Assembly: GCA_032622095.1 (NCBI GenBank)
Contig: CP136065.1
Location: 219,772,151-219,836,150, forward strand
DNA length: 64,000 nt
Direction of reading: 5' to 3'
Source of the DNA: Siphonodentalium dalli
Taxonomy: Eukaryota; Mollusca; Scaphopoda; Gadilida; Siphonodentaliidae
The translations under genes and the position numbers were made by a program. A model generated the notes under the pieces. That model did not search any database. It was not told the DNA's origin and saw only the letters and a program-made list of their open reading frames with translations. Positions 12,275 to 27,200 of this stretch are shown piece after piece; position 1 is the stretch's first letter, and the number at the start of each line of letters is the position of its first letter.

Positions 12275-15200
12275 GTATGTAGATATTTTTAGATATGATC
12301 TTCTCCAATCAAAGGATATGATTTCTTTCTATTTAATTAGCAGGTGATAGAGTTGGAATGAACACTCCTTCAGACTGGAATGATTCATTTCCATACACTG
12401 TCCTTATATGATTACATATCATTATAAACTGCAAGATACAGAAAATATGATGATATTTTTAGTGTAATTCTTGTTGTTGATGTTTGCGATATAAGATCAC
12501 ATGGCACATGGTCTGATTTTAGTGATACAACATTTCTCTCAGTGAATTAGAATTGAGCGTTGTATTTGTGCATCCATTCAGACCTGTATAATGCCAAAAA
12601 TGTGGTCAGGAAGATTTGCTCCATCTATCAGGGAGATTTGGTGTCTTGTCCTGGAGATTTCGAAATCCAAACTAAAACATACATTACATTACTTTTCTTC
12701 ATGGGAAATAAATTCGGAATGAAGAAGTAATGAAAATGCAAATTTTAATTGTTTTCAACATGTATTCCACTCTCGTCGGATTGGAAAAGTGTAATAAATT
12801 CGTTCAGTGATTTTAGAAATGAATTGCAGATCGATTGGGGTCATTGGATTTGCCCGGCAGAGTAATAAAACAAAGCGTGTGAATCCCGAAGGAATTCACA
12901 AACTTTGTTTAATTACTTTACCGGTCAAAACCAATGACCCCAATCGATCTGCAAGTTATTCCTTATAATCATATACCAGTACATTTTAATAGAACATTTA
13001 TAATGTGAACAACTTTTCAAAACTACCAAAACAATTGTAAGTAACTTATTGTTCAAATTCCAACACAGTCTCCCAAATAACAACATGCAGTGAGCGGTTG
13101 CATACAATCAGCTTGAAGTGACATAGGCTTTTCGTTCATCAGCCAATAACTGAAGTGTCGACTTCAGTTATTGATTTATGAACATCGGAAACATTCATGT
13201 TAACCGTCTGGAGAAATGTACTGATTACTACGGGAGCTAATTGTGTTATCTTAGAGGTGTGTGATTATTTGATTATGATTATGATTATTTGATTATGACC
13301 TCCAGGAAGGAGAAGAACTGTTTCATTTGAGAGTCGCAAAATATATATGTTGTTCGATGAAGGGATGATCGCGATCAATGTATATGTCAGTGTTTTTAAA
13401 ATAATGTTCCAATGCGGGCCGCTGTTGATCCAGTCTCTTAATACACCGCTCTGAACTCATCCATCTCATTGAAACATGCTTTAGAATTTAGCCAGACTTT
13501 CAACATTATCGGACATTTTTATGTTTACCCATACCATAGTATGGTAAACTTAGTGTCAACGTCCGGATTGACCACTCGTCGTTAGTCCGTCCGTCTGTCT
13601 GTCTGTAGACACTTTACGCATGGTGCGATAACTCGAACATTTTCTATCTGATCGGAAACAAATTTTGTATATGAATTTCGCAGCACAAAAGACAGATCGA
13701 GTTCGAATATGGATTTGATCCGACTATTTTTAACTGAGTTATATGGCCCTTTTTCGAAAAAATATTCACTTTAAAAATTAAAAACATTTAGATTTAATTC
13801 CTTGCTCAATTTAACAAAAAACAAAATAAATAAATAACAAAAAAACAAAAAAATTATATTAAAAAAAATTTAAAGTACAAAAAAATTGAAAAACTAACAC
13901 CATTATAACTCTCCCAAGGGTACCCCGAGTCAGCACACCAAATTTGGTTTAAATTGGTCCAAAATATTGTTATGTGCTGGTAAATTTGTTTGGAGCGACA
14001 TTCATCAATTCCATCCCATGCCTTTGGACTAATTAGCTATTAATAAGGCTATAGTATTTCTGATGTCTCTTATGCCAATGTGCAGATAAAGAAAGCTATG
14101 GTATCTAATTTAAAAAAAAGTTTCAATAATACACATCACATGCTGTTAACAGTAGACTAGAACATCACTCTACAGATGGTCTGAGGTCAATATAAATGTT
14201 ATTGGTTTCATAGAGATGCCAGCCTATAACATAAAGAATGCCTGTGATTAGTTGTAGTTGACATCTCTGCTGTATAATTGATTATAATGGGTCAGCAGTG
14301 AGGTGTTTATCTTGATGGCTGTGGTGGCTAGAATTTGATACATTATCATTGTAAACTTAAAATGGAATCTCTTGACCAAGTATTTCATGTCCAGGTCACC
14401 TTTTCACATTTAACCCAAGGCTGTGGTGGTGCAGCATAACAGATCCTGTTCCAGTGCATTCTCTTATATAAATGTGAGTGACCCATAAATTCCAATAATT
14501 TGTGTTATGTACTTTGTCTATAATAGTACATAACAGTATACTCAACATCAAAACTCTCATTTATGATTCCGATAAGAGTAATTTACTATCGCCAAGGGAT
14601 GGGTTAACATCTGCCGATCATGATCGGCCTCTCGTTTAACTGTACGAGCGATGATATATATGCGACTATAGTATATTATCCGAAGGCTGAATAATTATAC
14701 ACCACGTACCACTGTGACCAATTACTAATCCCCAGCAAAAACAACTGTCATATATTCAATTATTTTATTTCGTTTTGAATAGATTGGATCCGTCCATAAG
14801 TTGTGACAAGGCAAGCTGGTAAAGTCAACAAAGTAATTTCATCATGTGTAATAAACCCCACAGCATAAGCCAACGTGCTAAATTGAGGTGCCTATTTAGG
14901 TAGACAATAAAACACACCCGCCATAGCGAGAATCTCGCTAGTGAAGTGAGACTTACGCTCGGGAACGGCATATTTACTTCCATGGTACCGGCGTAAAATG
15001 TCAGAAATAATTTTTTTTTCTTAACTGTATTTCCAAAACCCTGTTCCATTATATGGAGGTTTCGGGAGCTTGGGATTTAAGGCCTCAAATCGGGAGACTC
15101 ACGGGCAAAACGTGAGATTATACAGGTCTACGTCCATTAGTTTATTTTCGCGAAAATACAGAAGATTTCAAAACATTCAATACAAACATTTCGACCTACA

Positions 15201-18200
15201 TTTCAGTATGCTACCAACTCAAATATTCAGAGTATGCAATAAACATAGAACGACACAATTGTTCCGTTTTTGTAAAGCTGCTTTTAGTTACCGAATATAT
15301 ATGTGGATATAATCGATTATAATGTGTTCCATGGTGTGATATTATAATACTGCCCAGCACTGTTCACTTTTTATTTGTCATTCTATCTATGTATCATGAT
15401 ATAAAGTTGTTTCTCACTATCGCTCAAACTCAGTTGTTTCTCATTACCACTCAAACTCAGTTGTTACTCATTACCACTCAAACTCAGTTGTTACTCATTA
15501 CCACTCAAACTCAGTTGTTACTCATTACCACTCAAACTCAGTTGTTACTCATTACCACTCAAACTCAGTTGTTACTCATTACTAGTGATGGGCGGTTAAC
15601 CGAGAAAACAACTCGGTTTCGGTTTTTAACAATAAACCGAAAACCGACCGATGCGATTCTGCTCAAACCGACATTACATTTTTTTTTTATATGTTTATTT
15701 TTCACTTAAATCGACTTATTATACCTCCCCAGGTACTTATTAGTTGATATTGTTATCAAATTATCGGCCTCTCTGATCAATATTATATCGGAATGTGTCC
15801 ATTTCGTCTCAGATATGTGTTGTTATAATATCGTAGGCGACTGTTTTTGTTCTTTTTCAAAACATGGCCGAACAAAATAACGAACAGGGTTCAACAAAAA
15901 GCCCTGTTTGGAGTTATTTTACGCGTCTAACTGGAGACGACTCCAAAAAATGTCGCTTCTTAATATGTCATAAAAACGTCGTATCAGAGCATGCAAATAC
16001 CAGCAACCTGGACAGACACGTTGAAACAAATCATAAGTCGGAGTTCCAAAAGCTCAGACAATTGGGGAACGAGGCCAACGAGCTGCAGCCAGGTCCAGTG
16101 CAAAGCGAACAGCATCTGTGAGTATTTTGCGAAGTACTTCGTTTGAAACGAGAGACAAGTTAACAATAATTCGCCCGTCAAACATGAACCCATATACATG
16201 AACTAATGTTGAACTAGAATTCCATTTTCGAATAATTATTTTGACACTAGAACCAATGAAACTCTTGCGACGTAAATGCGTGTGATTCTTTCAAGCACAA
16301 CCCCATGTCGCACTCGTATTTCGTCATCTGCATAGATCCATTTAGTGATCTATTTTTAGAACGCAACACATTGGTGGAAAAAACTACGTCGCGTTAGTGA
16401 TGGGGGGTGCACGGTGGGCGTTATATAATATTAATTTTTGTTATTGTCGGCAACAGTAATGGCTCTGTGTTTTAAGCGTTTATATTTATCTCAGTCAATT
16501 CCGACTGCAGTATCTGTGTACTCAGCACTTACCTGGACACATGTATTTGCAGAATGAGCTATTAATAATAGAGTAGGCCTATACATATATAGAATGTAGT
16601 AGATATCTGCTGGGAGTGGGGACCCGATGTGAAATGGGTGATAATGTGTCCTCTTACACGTAATGTCAGGTACCGTAGTCAAGTACTGTGAGGTATCGGT
16701 ATACGCAAGTAGCGTATTATTGCCTTTTATTGGGACATTATTGGCTGTAATTACGGTTACTTTGAAAGTATATACTCAAATTGTATGTATTTCAGTATAA
16801 TTTGACTACCTAGTTAAAAAAAAAAAAAAAAACGAACCGAAACCGAGGTTTTTTCTCCCAAAAAAACCGAAACCGAACCTAAAAAATCAAAACCGCCCAT
16901 CTCTACTCATTACCGCTCAAACTCTGTTGTTACTCATTACCACTCAAACTCAGTTGTTACTCATTACCACTCAAACTCAATTGTTACTCATTACCACTCA
17001 AACTCAGTTGTTTCTCATTAACACTCAAACTCAGTTGTTACTCATTACCACTCAAACTCAGTTGTTTCTCATTAACTCAGTTCATTATCGCTCAGACTCA
17101 GTTGTTAATCATTACCACTCAAACTCAGTTGTTACTCATTACGCTCAAACTCAGTTGTTACTCATTACGGTCAAACTCCGTTGTTACTCATTACATATAC
17201 CACTCAAACTTAGTTGTTTCTCATTACATATACCACTCAAACTTAGTTGTTTCTCATTACGCTCAAACTCCGTTGTTACTCATTACATATACCACTCAAA
17301 CTTAGTTGTTACTCATTACATATACCACTCAAACTTAGTTGTTTCTCATTACATATACCACTCAAACTTAGTTGTTTCTCATTACATATACCACTCAAAC
17401 TCAGTTGTTAATCATTACCAATCAAACTCAGTTGTTACTTATTATTGCTCAAACTCAGTTGTTAATCATTACCACTCAAACTCAGTTGTTTCTCATTACA
17501 TATACCACTCAAACTCAGTTGTTAATCATTACCAATCAAACTCAGTTGTTACTCATTATCGCTCAAACTCAGTTGTTACTCATAACGCTCAAACTCAGTT
17601 GTTACTCATTACGCTCAAACTTCGTTGTTTCTCATTACATATACCACTCAAACTCAGTTGTTTCTCATTACATATACCACTCAAACTCAGTTGTTAATCA
17701 TTACCAATCAAACTCAGTTGTTACTCATTATCGCTCAAACTCAGTTGTTAATCATTACCACTCAAACTCAGTTGTTTCTCATATTACCGCTCAAACTCAG
17801 TTGTTACTCATTACGCTCAAACTCAGTTGTTACTCATTACGCTCAAACTCAGTTGTTACTCATTACGCTCAAACTCAGTTGTTACTCATTACCACTCAAA
17901 CTCTGTTGTTACTCATTACCGCTCAAACTCAGTTGTTACTCATATTACTGCTCAAACTCAGTTGTTACTCATTACCGCTCAAACTCTGTTGTTACTCATT
18001 ACCGCTCAAACTCAGTTGTTACTCATTACCACTCAAACTCTGTTGTAACTCTGTTGTTACTCATTACCGCTCAAACTCAGTTGTTACTCATATTACCGCT
18101 CAAACTCAGTTGTTACTCATTACCACTCAAACTCTGTTGTTACTCATATTACCGCTCAAACTCTGTTGTTACTCATTACCGCTCAAACTCAGTTGTTACT

Positions 18201-21200
18201 CATTACCACTCAAACTCTGTTGTTACTCATTACCGCTCAAACTCTGTTGTTACTCATTACCGCTCAAACTCTGTTGTTACTCATTACCGCTCAAACTCTG
18301 TTGTTACTCATTACCACTCAAACTCTGTTGTTACTCATTACCGCTCAAACTCAGTATATTCTCATTACATATACCACTCAAACTCAGTTGTTAATCATTA
18401 CCAATCAAACTCAGTTGTTACTCATTATCGCTCAAACTCAGTTGTTACTCATTACGCTCAAACTCAGTTGTTACTCATTGCGCTCAAACTTCGTTGTTTC
18501 TCATTACATATACCACTCAAACTCAGTTGTTTCTCATTACATATACCACTCAAACTCAGTTGTTAATCATTACCAATCAAACTCAGTTGTTACTCATTAT
18601 CGCTCAAACTCAGTTGTTAATCATTACCACTCAAACTCAGTTGTTTCTCATATTACCGCTCAAACTCAGTTGTTACTCATTACGCTCAAACTCAGTTGTT
18701 ACTCATTACGCTCAAACTCAGTTGTTACTCATTACGCTCAAACTCAGTTGTTACTCATTACCACTCAAACTCTGTTGTTACTCATTACCGCTCAAACTCA
18801 GTTGTTACTCATATTACTGCTCAAACTCAGTTGTTACTCATTACCGCTCAAACTCTGTTGTTACTCATTACCGCTCAAACTCAGTTGTTACTCATTACCA
18901 CTCAAACTCTGTTGTTACTCATTACCGCTCAAACTCTGTTGTTACTCATTACCGCTCAAACTCTGTTGTTACTCATTACCGCTCAAACTCTGTTGTTACT
19001 CATTACCACTCAAACTCTGTTGTTACTCATTACCGCTCAAACTCAGTTGTTACTCATATTACCACTCAAACTCAGTTGTTACTCATTACCACTCAAACTC
19101 TGTTGTTACTCATATTACCGCTCAAACTCTGTTGTTACTCATTACCGCTCAAACTCAGTTGTTACTCATTACCACTCAAACTCTGTTGTTACTCATTACC
19201 GCTCAAACTCTGTTGTTACTCATTACCGCTCAAACTCTGTTGTTACTCATTACCGCTCAAACTCTGTTGTTACTCATTACCACTCAAACTCTGTTGTTAC
19301 TCATTACCGCTCAAACTCAGTATATTCTCATTACATATACCACTCAAACTCAGTTGTTTCTCATTACATATACCACTCAAACTCAGTTGTTTCTCATTAC
19401 ATATACCACTCAAACTCAGTTGTTTCTCATTACATATACCACTCAAACTCAGTTGTTTCTCATTACATATACCACTCAAACTCTGTTACTCATTACCACT
19501 CAAACTCAGTTGTTACTCTTATTACCGCTCAAACTCAGTTGTTACTCATTACCACTCAAACTCTGTTGTTACTCATATTACCGCTCAAACTCTGTTGTTA
19601 CTCATTACCGCTCAAACTCAGTTGTTACTCATTACCACTCAAACTCTGTTGTTACTCATTACCGCTCAAACTCTGTTGTTACTCATTACCGCTCAAACTC
19701 TGTTGTTACTCATTACCGCTCAAACTCTGTTGTTACTCATTACCACTCAAACTCTGTTGTTACTCATTACCGCTCAAACTCAGTATATTCTCATTACATA
19801 TACCACTCAAACTCAGTTGTTTCTCATTACATATACCACTCAAACTCTGTTGTTACTCATTACCGCTCAAACTCAGTTGTTACTCATTACATATACCACT
19901 CAAACTCAGTTGTTACTCATATTACCGCTCAAACTCAGTTGTTACTCATTACCACTCAAACTCTGTTGTTACTCATTTTATGCTCAAACTCAGTTGTTAC
20001 TCATTAACTCAGTTTATTACTGCTCAAACTAAGTTGATCTTCATGTTTGTTTTCTTTCAGGTTAAAAAATTCCAAGAATATAATTGAAGATAGGGATGTA
20101 TCCCTACATAAGTTGAGGTCTACTATTGATGAGCAAGAAGAAACGATTAGTGTATTACAAAATGAATATGTGTCTCTGTAAGTTTTTCAACTTAAATGAT
20201 TTCAGTTTAGCACAAATTTGAGGTTGAGACATTTAGATACTTTTGGACCAATTCAATGTTTGAGAGGCTGGTATAGCCACCCTCACAATTCAGATTGTTT
20301 TATATCGACAGTAGTATGCCATAGGGAAATTGATGCATGTTTCCTCATTTTCTGATATTATAATATAACAATGCTTTATTACTTTCTGAATCCTCTCTGG
20401 ATTCTTAGATATTCAAGGAAAATCATTTTGTCATAATCATATGCGAGGGCTGGTTTACAGATGGGCACAGTAGTACTTTGATTATTTTGAAGAAATACTA
20501 AATAAAATGAACAATAGATTCAAATTTAGTAAAATTCGTAGGAAAAGAGCACCAAGCAAAACACATAAAGTGAATATAATGACCCTGAATGTAAGAAAAC
20601 ATGATGCCACACTTAAATATTCAGGACGAAAATGACACAAGTTTCTTTGAAAGTTGACTCAGATGAATGCTCTCTTGCGAGTGATGAAGAATTTGTAATA
20701 TAATGAGGCCAACCTATAAATTTGATAAATGCTCATTTGCTCCTTGAATTGGTTAGGATTATGACAAAACTTCTTATCATTGATTAATTTATGGTTATTT
20801 GACGTGTCTGTCTGCGCAGACAATTGGGAGTTGTTCAACTGCTAGATGATTATATTGTGTATTGTTATAGGCGTTCAATTTTGTATTGCAAACCTATACT
20901 GCTGTTTTTTGGTTTAACATTTTATAGCACCCTCATTGGTATGAGGCAAATGTATGCTTCAAAATGATCTGTCCTAGTTATTGAATACATATTGCTATAT
21001 AACACACTTTGAATACAAGCCGGAACTACTTTCTGTTGATTTTGTCACCAAGAGCGATGATATATATTTATATATTACGTAAACAATACACTTCGGGTCA
21101 TGTCTCATTAAAATTACCGGTCTCTCCCCAAACTTAATTGTATAATAATCTCAAATCTGTAGTTGAAACTCATTGAGGACAGCCCATAATTACATTTTAC

Positions 21201-24200
21201 TCAAGCACCGCTTTCATGAAATACATTCTTGCGTCGTCTGCAACTCATTCGATAAAAGATCGTTTATTAAGATGTGTGTTATGTTCTGTCTATATCTTAA
21301 CAAGTTGAATAGATAGTTGTAGATTATTTATTCATTCTTCTTACAAGGAAAAGGAAGTGCGCAGCTCAGTCAACCAAACATGAGCAGTCAAGGACAGAAA
21401 AATATTCTCAAAGCGAACACGATTTTGAGATCAGGTTTGTAATGATCTCTTATTTACTTATATTGGTTATAGTTTCTTTGACTACTAAATGCTCGTTGAT
21501 GAGTATTTCCTTAGGAAATATTATTAAAATATAATTAGTTCAACAAATGAACATTAACCTGAGAAAATCTCAGAAATGTTAACCTTAGTCTCCAAGGGTT
21601 ATCACTTGATTGAACTGGTGATGTGAAATAATTCATGAGAGGCAGGGATGTCGTACAAAGACAAGAGCGCAATAGTGTTTAACAAAATAGTCCCTGCCTC
21701 GAATGAATTATTTATGTCACCAGTTTAATCAAGTGAATATTCTGTTTATTATATTCCACTATAAACATTTGATTTACCAGAAATCTGAATAATACTGCCA
21801 TCATACCCATTACGCATAAATTTTGATATTGCGTATGAATACATAACCCGCTAGTTAAAGTGGCATAATTCACTACTGAATTTATCGTTTATAATCACCC
21901 GAGAAATCAATGTAATTCACACTTAGGAATATAATAAATACCAATTTCCTTTAAATTGGAAGCTAGGTGAATATCACCTGAGGAGCTTAAATCAAGCGAA
22001 ATCAGTAAACCTATTGTACTAAACAAATACTGTAAAAGTACATTTATTTGTTGGGGTCCAATTTTCGTGGTTTTCGTGGTTGCTGATAACCACGAAATTA
22101 AAACCCCCACGAAAAATTAATCTTCGAAACTAGATCGATTTTGAGAAAAAAGAAATGTCACTTTGGAGGTAACTCTATTGTCCCAATGTAAAATCAAAGC
22201 CTAGGGAGCTAACTCTATCAACCTGGGAGAACATTAATCGAAGAGTAGCTACGGTCTAATTACAATGTTTAATTAATCTAACTTCATATAAATAAATAAC
22301 ATACTAGTAACAATAACACATCAACAATTAACAGTTATATCACAGTCCAGCTTTTGTGAATCCCGACACAATTAACTCTACTTTTGTAGCGATGAGTTCG
22401 TGGGCACTTAGTAATCATTTTGCATGAATTGGTTTAAGGGTAGATAGATGTCTTAGTGTCAACATTTGAAAATTTTCCACAAAAATCTTCGTTTACCATG
22501 TCCTCGTTTTCGTCCAATTGTTCCATCACTTGCTGTGCGTACCAGTCATGGAAACATCTTTTGAGGAATTCTTAGTATTGGTAATTCACTGTTAAAGTCA
22601 TTCGCTTCACTCCCGGTGGGTATATATTTCATGTCAGACAGAACTGTATCCGATATACCATAAGAAAGGTCATAAAAAACTAGAAATAAAACCCCAAGGT
22701 TGCATATTATTGATGCGGTATTCGTCCCGTATTAAATTGTTGAAAACTGCGGTCAGAGTAAGAAATCTTCTCAGATACAACCACATTTTCGGCGCGAATC
22801 ATAGCGTGGAGGTCATGGAATTATATTCGGAAGAAATCGGAACCGCCCGAAAAACGACGATCGGCTGGCACGCACGGTTGACAGAACAGCCAAAACAATA
22901 GCCGGCATGTCGATAACCGAAAGTAGATTCAACAAAACACAAACTAGATAATGTCTTGATTTTTGCATCGATATCTCATGTTTTCTAATTGAAATATCGA
23001 GAATTAATTGGCAACTAACAAAGTGTACACACTGTGTATATGTTATATATGGATTGTTTGCAAATTTAGGCGTGAATGGGTATTTACAGCATGCAAAATA
23101 CGATTGGCACACCTCCGAACTGATCCAGGTGGTCATGCTTCTCATCGATTGAAAATAAACAAATCGGGGAATTCCTGCGTTTCTTATCAAACGTCAACAT
23201 ATTTGGTCGAATTTAAGATGAAGTTATCTGCAATGGCATTATTGACTTCTGTGAATGGAAATTATTAGCAATATTTTAAATGCAGAGAGACTGAGAGAGT
23301 GAACCACCGATCGATCTATAAATTATTATAATAGCCCAATCGGGCTGAACTAGATCGATTGGTCTTCCTGGCATAGTGGTCGCTGCTGTAAGAGAGTGAA
23401 CTCTAAATTTCTTAAATATTAAATTTTTTTTTGTTTTCAGATTTGTACAAGTTTATAATGAATATTAAATTAAACCAGTAAAAAATTATACTGTTGTCTT
23501 TCATTAGTTTCAAAATAAATGAGAATTCTTTTTAATTGGTAGAAACAGCTGTTCGAAAGAACAATTTAGAGTACTCCCCTTATCCCAGATTCACTTTATA
23601 GTAGCTAATTACACTTAAGCGTAAATTATTTACGCTTAAGCATAATTAACTTACGATAAGCGTAATACATTTGAATTACGCTTAAGTGTAATTGGGTTCA
23701 TCAGCTATCTCACCTCTATGGGAGGAAGCCAAATTAACATTTAATAAATAATTGAGCTAAAGCCCCCCCCCCCCCAATCAAGGAATCTCTAATTACACTT
23801 AAGTGCATAAGAATATTTCTTATCGCGCTTAAGCGCAATAAGAATATTCCTTATTGCGCTTAGAGATTCCTTATTGCGCTTAAGTGCAATATGATATTCC
23901 TTTTTGTGCTTAAGTGCAATAAGATATTCCTTATTTTGCTAAGCGCAATTAGATATTTCCTTATTGAACTTAATCGCAATTTATATCTTCCCTTATTATA
24001 TCGCTTAAGCTCGATTATATTGCTTAAGCTCTATTATTTATTAAATGTTAATTTGGCTCCCCATATACCTCATGTATATTGGTATAACCTGATGTAGGTT
24101 ACTGGCATTAGTAATGCGGTTGCATCCATTTCAGTGTGAGGGGAGTTCAATGAGAGTGTATATGAATTACGTTTAAGCGTACTTCATTTACGCTTAAGCG

Positions 24201-27200
24201 CGGAACTCATTTACACTTAAGCATAATTAAAATGAATAATGCTTAAGCAAATACCTATTTGAACTCCAACTGATTTCCTCTGTCTGAATAATTGAGTCCA
24301 TCTCATAGTATATGGGGGAGTCTAAACCGATGTTTGATTGATGTCTTATTGCCAGAGTAAATTTGAGTTTAGAGGGAATCGCATGGGAGACAGCCTTTTC
24401 AAATATATTATTTATTAGTGTAAATCAATTGCGCTCAAGTGCAAAAAATATGTGTCTAATAATATATTTGCGCTTTAGCATAAATTTGCCATAAATGTGA
24501 TCTATTTTATGGGAGGCCCTTTTCCCATTTATTATTTATTTACGCTTAAGCGCAAATAACCTCTATAATTTGCGCTTAAGTATCATTTGCGCTTAAGCAA
24601 ATAGATCATATTTGCGCTTAAGTGCAAATCATTTGCACTTAAGCGCAAATAAAAATCAATATGCATTGATCCCCCCTGAATTAATTTTACATGGCACAGG
24701 CCTAAACACATCACTAAAGTTGATATAGCCCCACCATATGAAGGAAACAATCCCCCAGAAACCCCAAGATCTGTTTTATGACCATGGAATGGAAATGATA
24801 TAGATCTGTGTGGGATATGTCTCTTTTATAAAATATACTATATCTCTGGGATGGAGACACAAATTCTTGGGGACAGGGATGCTGATATTATGAAAATAGG
24901 GGTTTTTCCCCTACTTCAAGTCAATGAGCACACCATATGAGGGAAGCAAACCCCAGTAACCCATAATTCCCTATTTATGGCCATGTAAATGGTATATATC
25001 TGTGCAGGAGATAATAAAATATACATGAGCTCGGGGAGTGAGGCACCAATTCTTGGGACACCAAAGACAGAGATGCTGATATGCATATGGATTTCTTTTT
25101 TCAACTTTCCAGTCTGTACGGGGCTACTACTATATATATGGGCCCATGATAATATAATATGAGATGGACTCAATCATTCACATCAGAGGGATGTAAGGGA
25201 GTGTTAGGTATTTGCGCTTAAGCGCAAATAAATTGATAGACACATATTTGCGCTTAAGCGCAAATGATTTACGCTTAAGCACAAATATTTGCGCTTAAGC
25301 GCAAATAAATAATAAATGAAAAGGGCCTCCCATACTATTTCAGCTAAAGCGCATATGATTTGGATTTAAGTATAAATGATTTGCTCTTAAGTGCAAATGA
25401 TTTACACTTAAGCGTAAATGATTTGCGATTAAGCAGAATCAGAATAAATGTGAAAACGGCTTCTCGTATAATCGCTTAAGCATAATTCATTTACGATTAA
25501 GTGTAATTAATCTATCAATGAAAATGAATGACCAGTGAGCTTAAGCGTAAATCAATTACGCTTAAGCGTAAATCAATTATGCTTAAGCACACTTAAATCA
25601 ATTACGCTTAAGCACACTAGTCATAATTCTATTACTCATAGGAGTAATTCTTTATCTACATCATACGGTTAAGCGTTAGTGAATTACGCTTTATATGTTT
25701 GCATTACGGCTGAGTGTAATACATTACGCTTACGTGTAATTCACTTACGCTAAAGTGCAATTAGCTAATACATGTGAAAAAGGCCTTCCATTATAGTTAT
25801 CATCTATCAGAATGAATAGTGCTGACCAAAGCTTGACAACAGAATTTGCCCTTAAAAATATTTCATGGCCAATGAGCTAACAAATGGTCAGTATTGGCAT
25901 ATTGAATACCAATTATTGTACTATTGTACAGGTATAATGTAATTAAACAGTTTTGAGTTACAAAAGTAAGACAACTCTTTCTGCACGGTACTGTGCTTAC
26001 GGCCAGATTGATGTAAAAATTCGGTCAATGCGCTTACAATTTTCTATAAATAGTAACATTTTGGAATTATTACCTCTCGATCACTGTTCGATTATAATCT
26101 TTGCCACTAACTCGGCCAATGCTCTTCCGTTTGTGATTTCACGCAACAATTCCCTTTCTATTCCTTCCCTGTCGAATTGACTACCGATTGCGATGTCAAT
26201 TAGTTTTTCGCTTTAATATTCTGATGTGACGCTATTCCAGCGAACGGTCATCCTCCCTAGAAGCCATTTCTGAGAAGTGAGAACGAAACCCGATTCAATC
26301 CCAATCGAGTCGGAAGTGCTCGGGCATTTCCGTGACTGCACAAGACAACGATTCGGTTTGTTTTTTCGTGTTATTATGGCGAGATTAATCGGGACGATTG
26401 ATGAAATATAAATAGTTAGCCGAATGGCCGTATAATGTGTACAAACTGACTTCACAGACTAATAGATGTTGGCTTCAGTAAATAATCCCTAGTCTCACAT
26501 TGATTGTTTTGAGAAGTGAGTACTTTCACCTAACTTGTGTATGCTTAAGTAATGCAATCCCGTCGTTAATATTCTCGATAGCCGGCAACAAAAGCTTGTA
26601 CACACGACGTGCTAATTACGCCTGCAGTGCAGATGCGCAATTACCGATGGCTCGTCGAGGTGTCTACACTTTTATTAGTTGGATTTGATTGTTATTATTG
26701 GGGATTTGGAGGTGACATTTAGCACCGGCGGAACCACAAATTTACGAACCCACGAAAAAGTCATAAATGGCTGAACCACGAAAATTGATGCCAACGAATT
26801 TAAACCCATTCACTGTAGTATTTGTATAAATACATACTATCCCATATAAGTTATAAAACTTAACAAGTGACATTTGTGAACTTGAGTAGTTAACTCTGAG
26901 GAGATGTTCAGATAATAAGTTCAACAAACAACATATTGAACTTATGATCTAAACATATCCCTCAATAAATAGGGCTCCATCTGCACTTGTATTTATCTGT
27001 CGTCTGCTTTTATCAGCAAAACATCCCTCCAAATCAATAATAGACCATTGCGATGTACACTTTAACTGACTGGGAGAATCCATTTAGTACAGAAAGGGTT
27101 GAAGGACAATTCTTTTTCAGTCCTTGCAATGTGGTGTTTATCTCAATAGGCATTGACTGTCTTGTTTCCAGATATGCTGATGCAGCAGCTAGGCTTCATA

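Larger units (their letters stand above)
23608..25765. repeat. Array of CTTAAG-centred palindromes ('ttgcgcttaagcgcaa')
   Basis: About 28 exact CTTAAG hexamers and about a dozen one-off forms occur in clusters at 23608-23700, 23790-24040, 24165-24260, 24415-24660, 25205-25320, 25340-25620 and 25665-25765. Most are embedded in 10-18 base dyads such as 'ttgcgcttaagcgcaa' and 'ttacgcttaagcgtaa'. Spacer sequences are themselves inverted: 23714-23757 against 24028-24062, and 24508-24556 against 25290-25335. Variation within dyads is mainly CG to TG or CA. No coding function is seen. Confidence 0.85.
22030..26815. mobile_element. Candidate TA-flanked element with 'ttttcgtgg' ends
   Basis: Left end CTGTAAAAG...'ccaattttcgtggttttcg' and right end, inverted, CAGTGAATGGG...'tcaattttcgtggttc' are alike over about 50 bases, with TA on each side (22028-22029, 26816-26817). 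No transposase frame is seen. The interior holds the palindrome array (23608-25765), a direct duplication (24723-25110) and unassigned sequence at each end. End similarity is imperfect, so this is a moderate call. Confidence 0.45.

Noticed and set aside
16906-20034. Possible CRISPR array in the 27-bp repeats
   Set aside because: There are no spacers; adjacent units simply vary by a few bases.
17372-20087. Open frames of 313 to 613 codons on the + strand
   Set aside because: They are translations of the 27-bp minisatellite, which lacks stops in all three forward frames. No codon bias, start context or domain supports a protein.
22710-23268. Frames of 63 to 125 codons in the left part of the TA-flanked element
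   Set aside because: Neither strand gives a transposase or other recognisable motif; the best stretches are interrupted.
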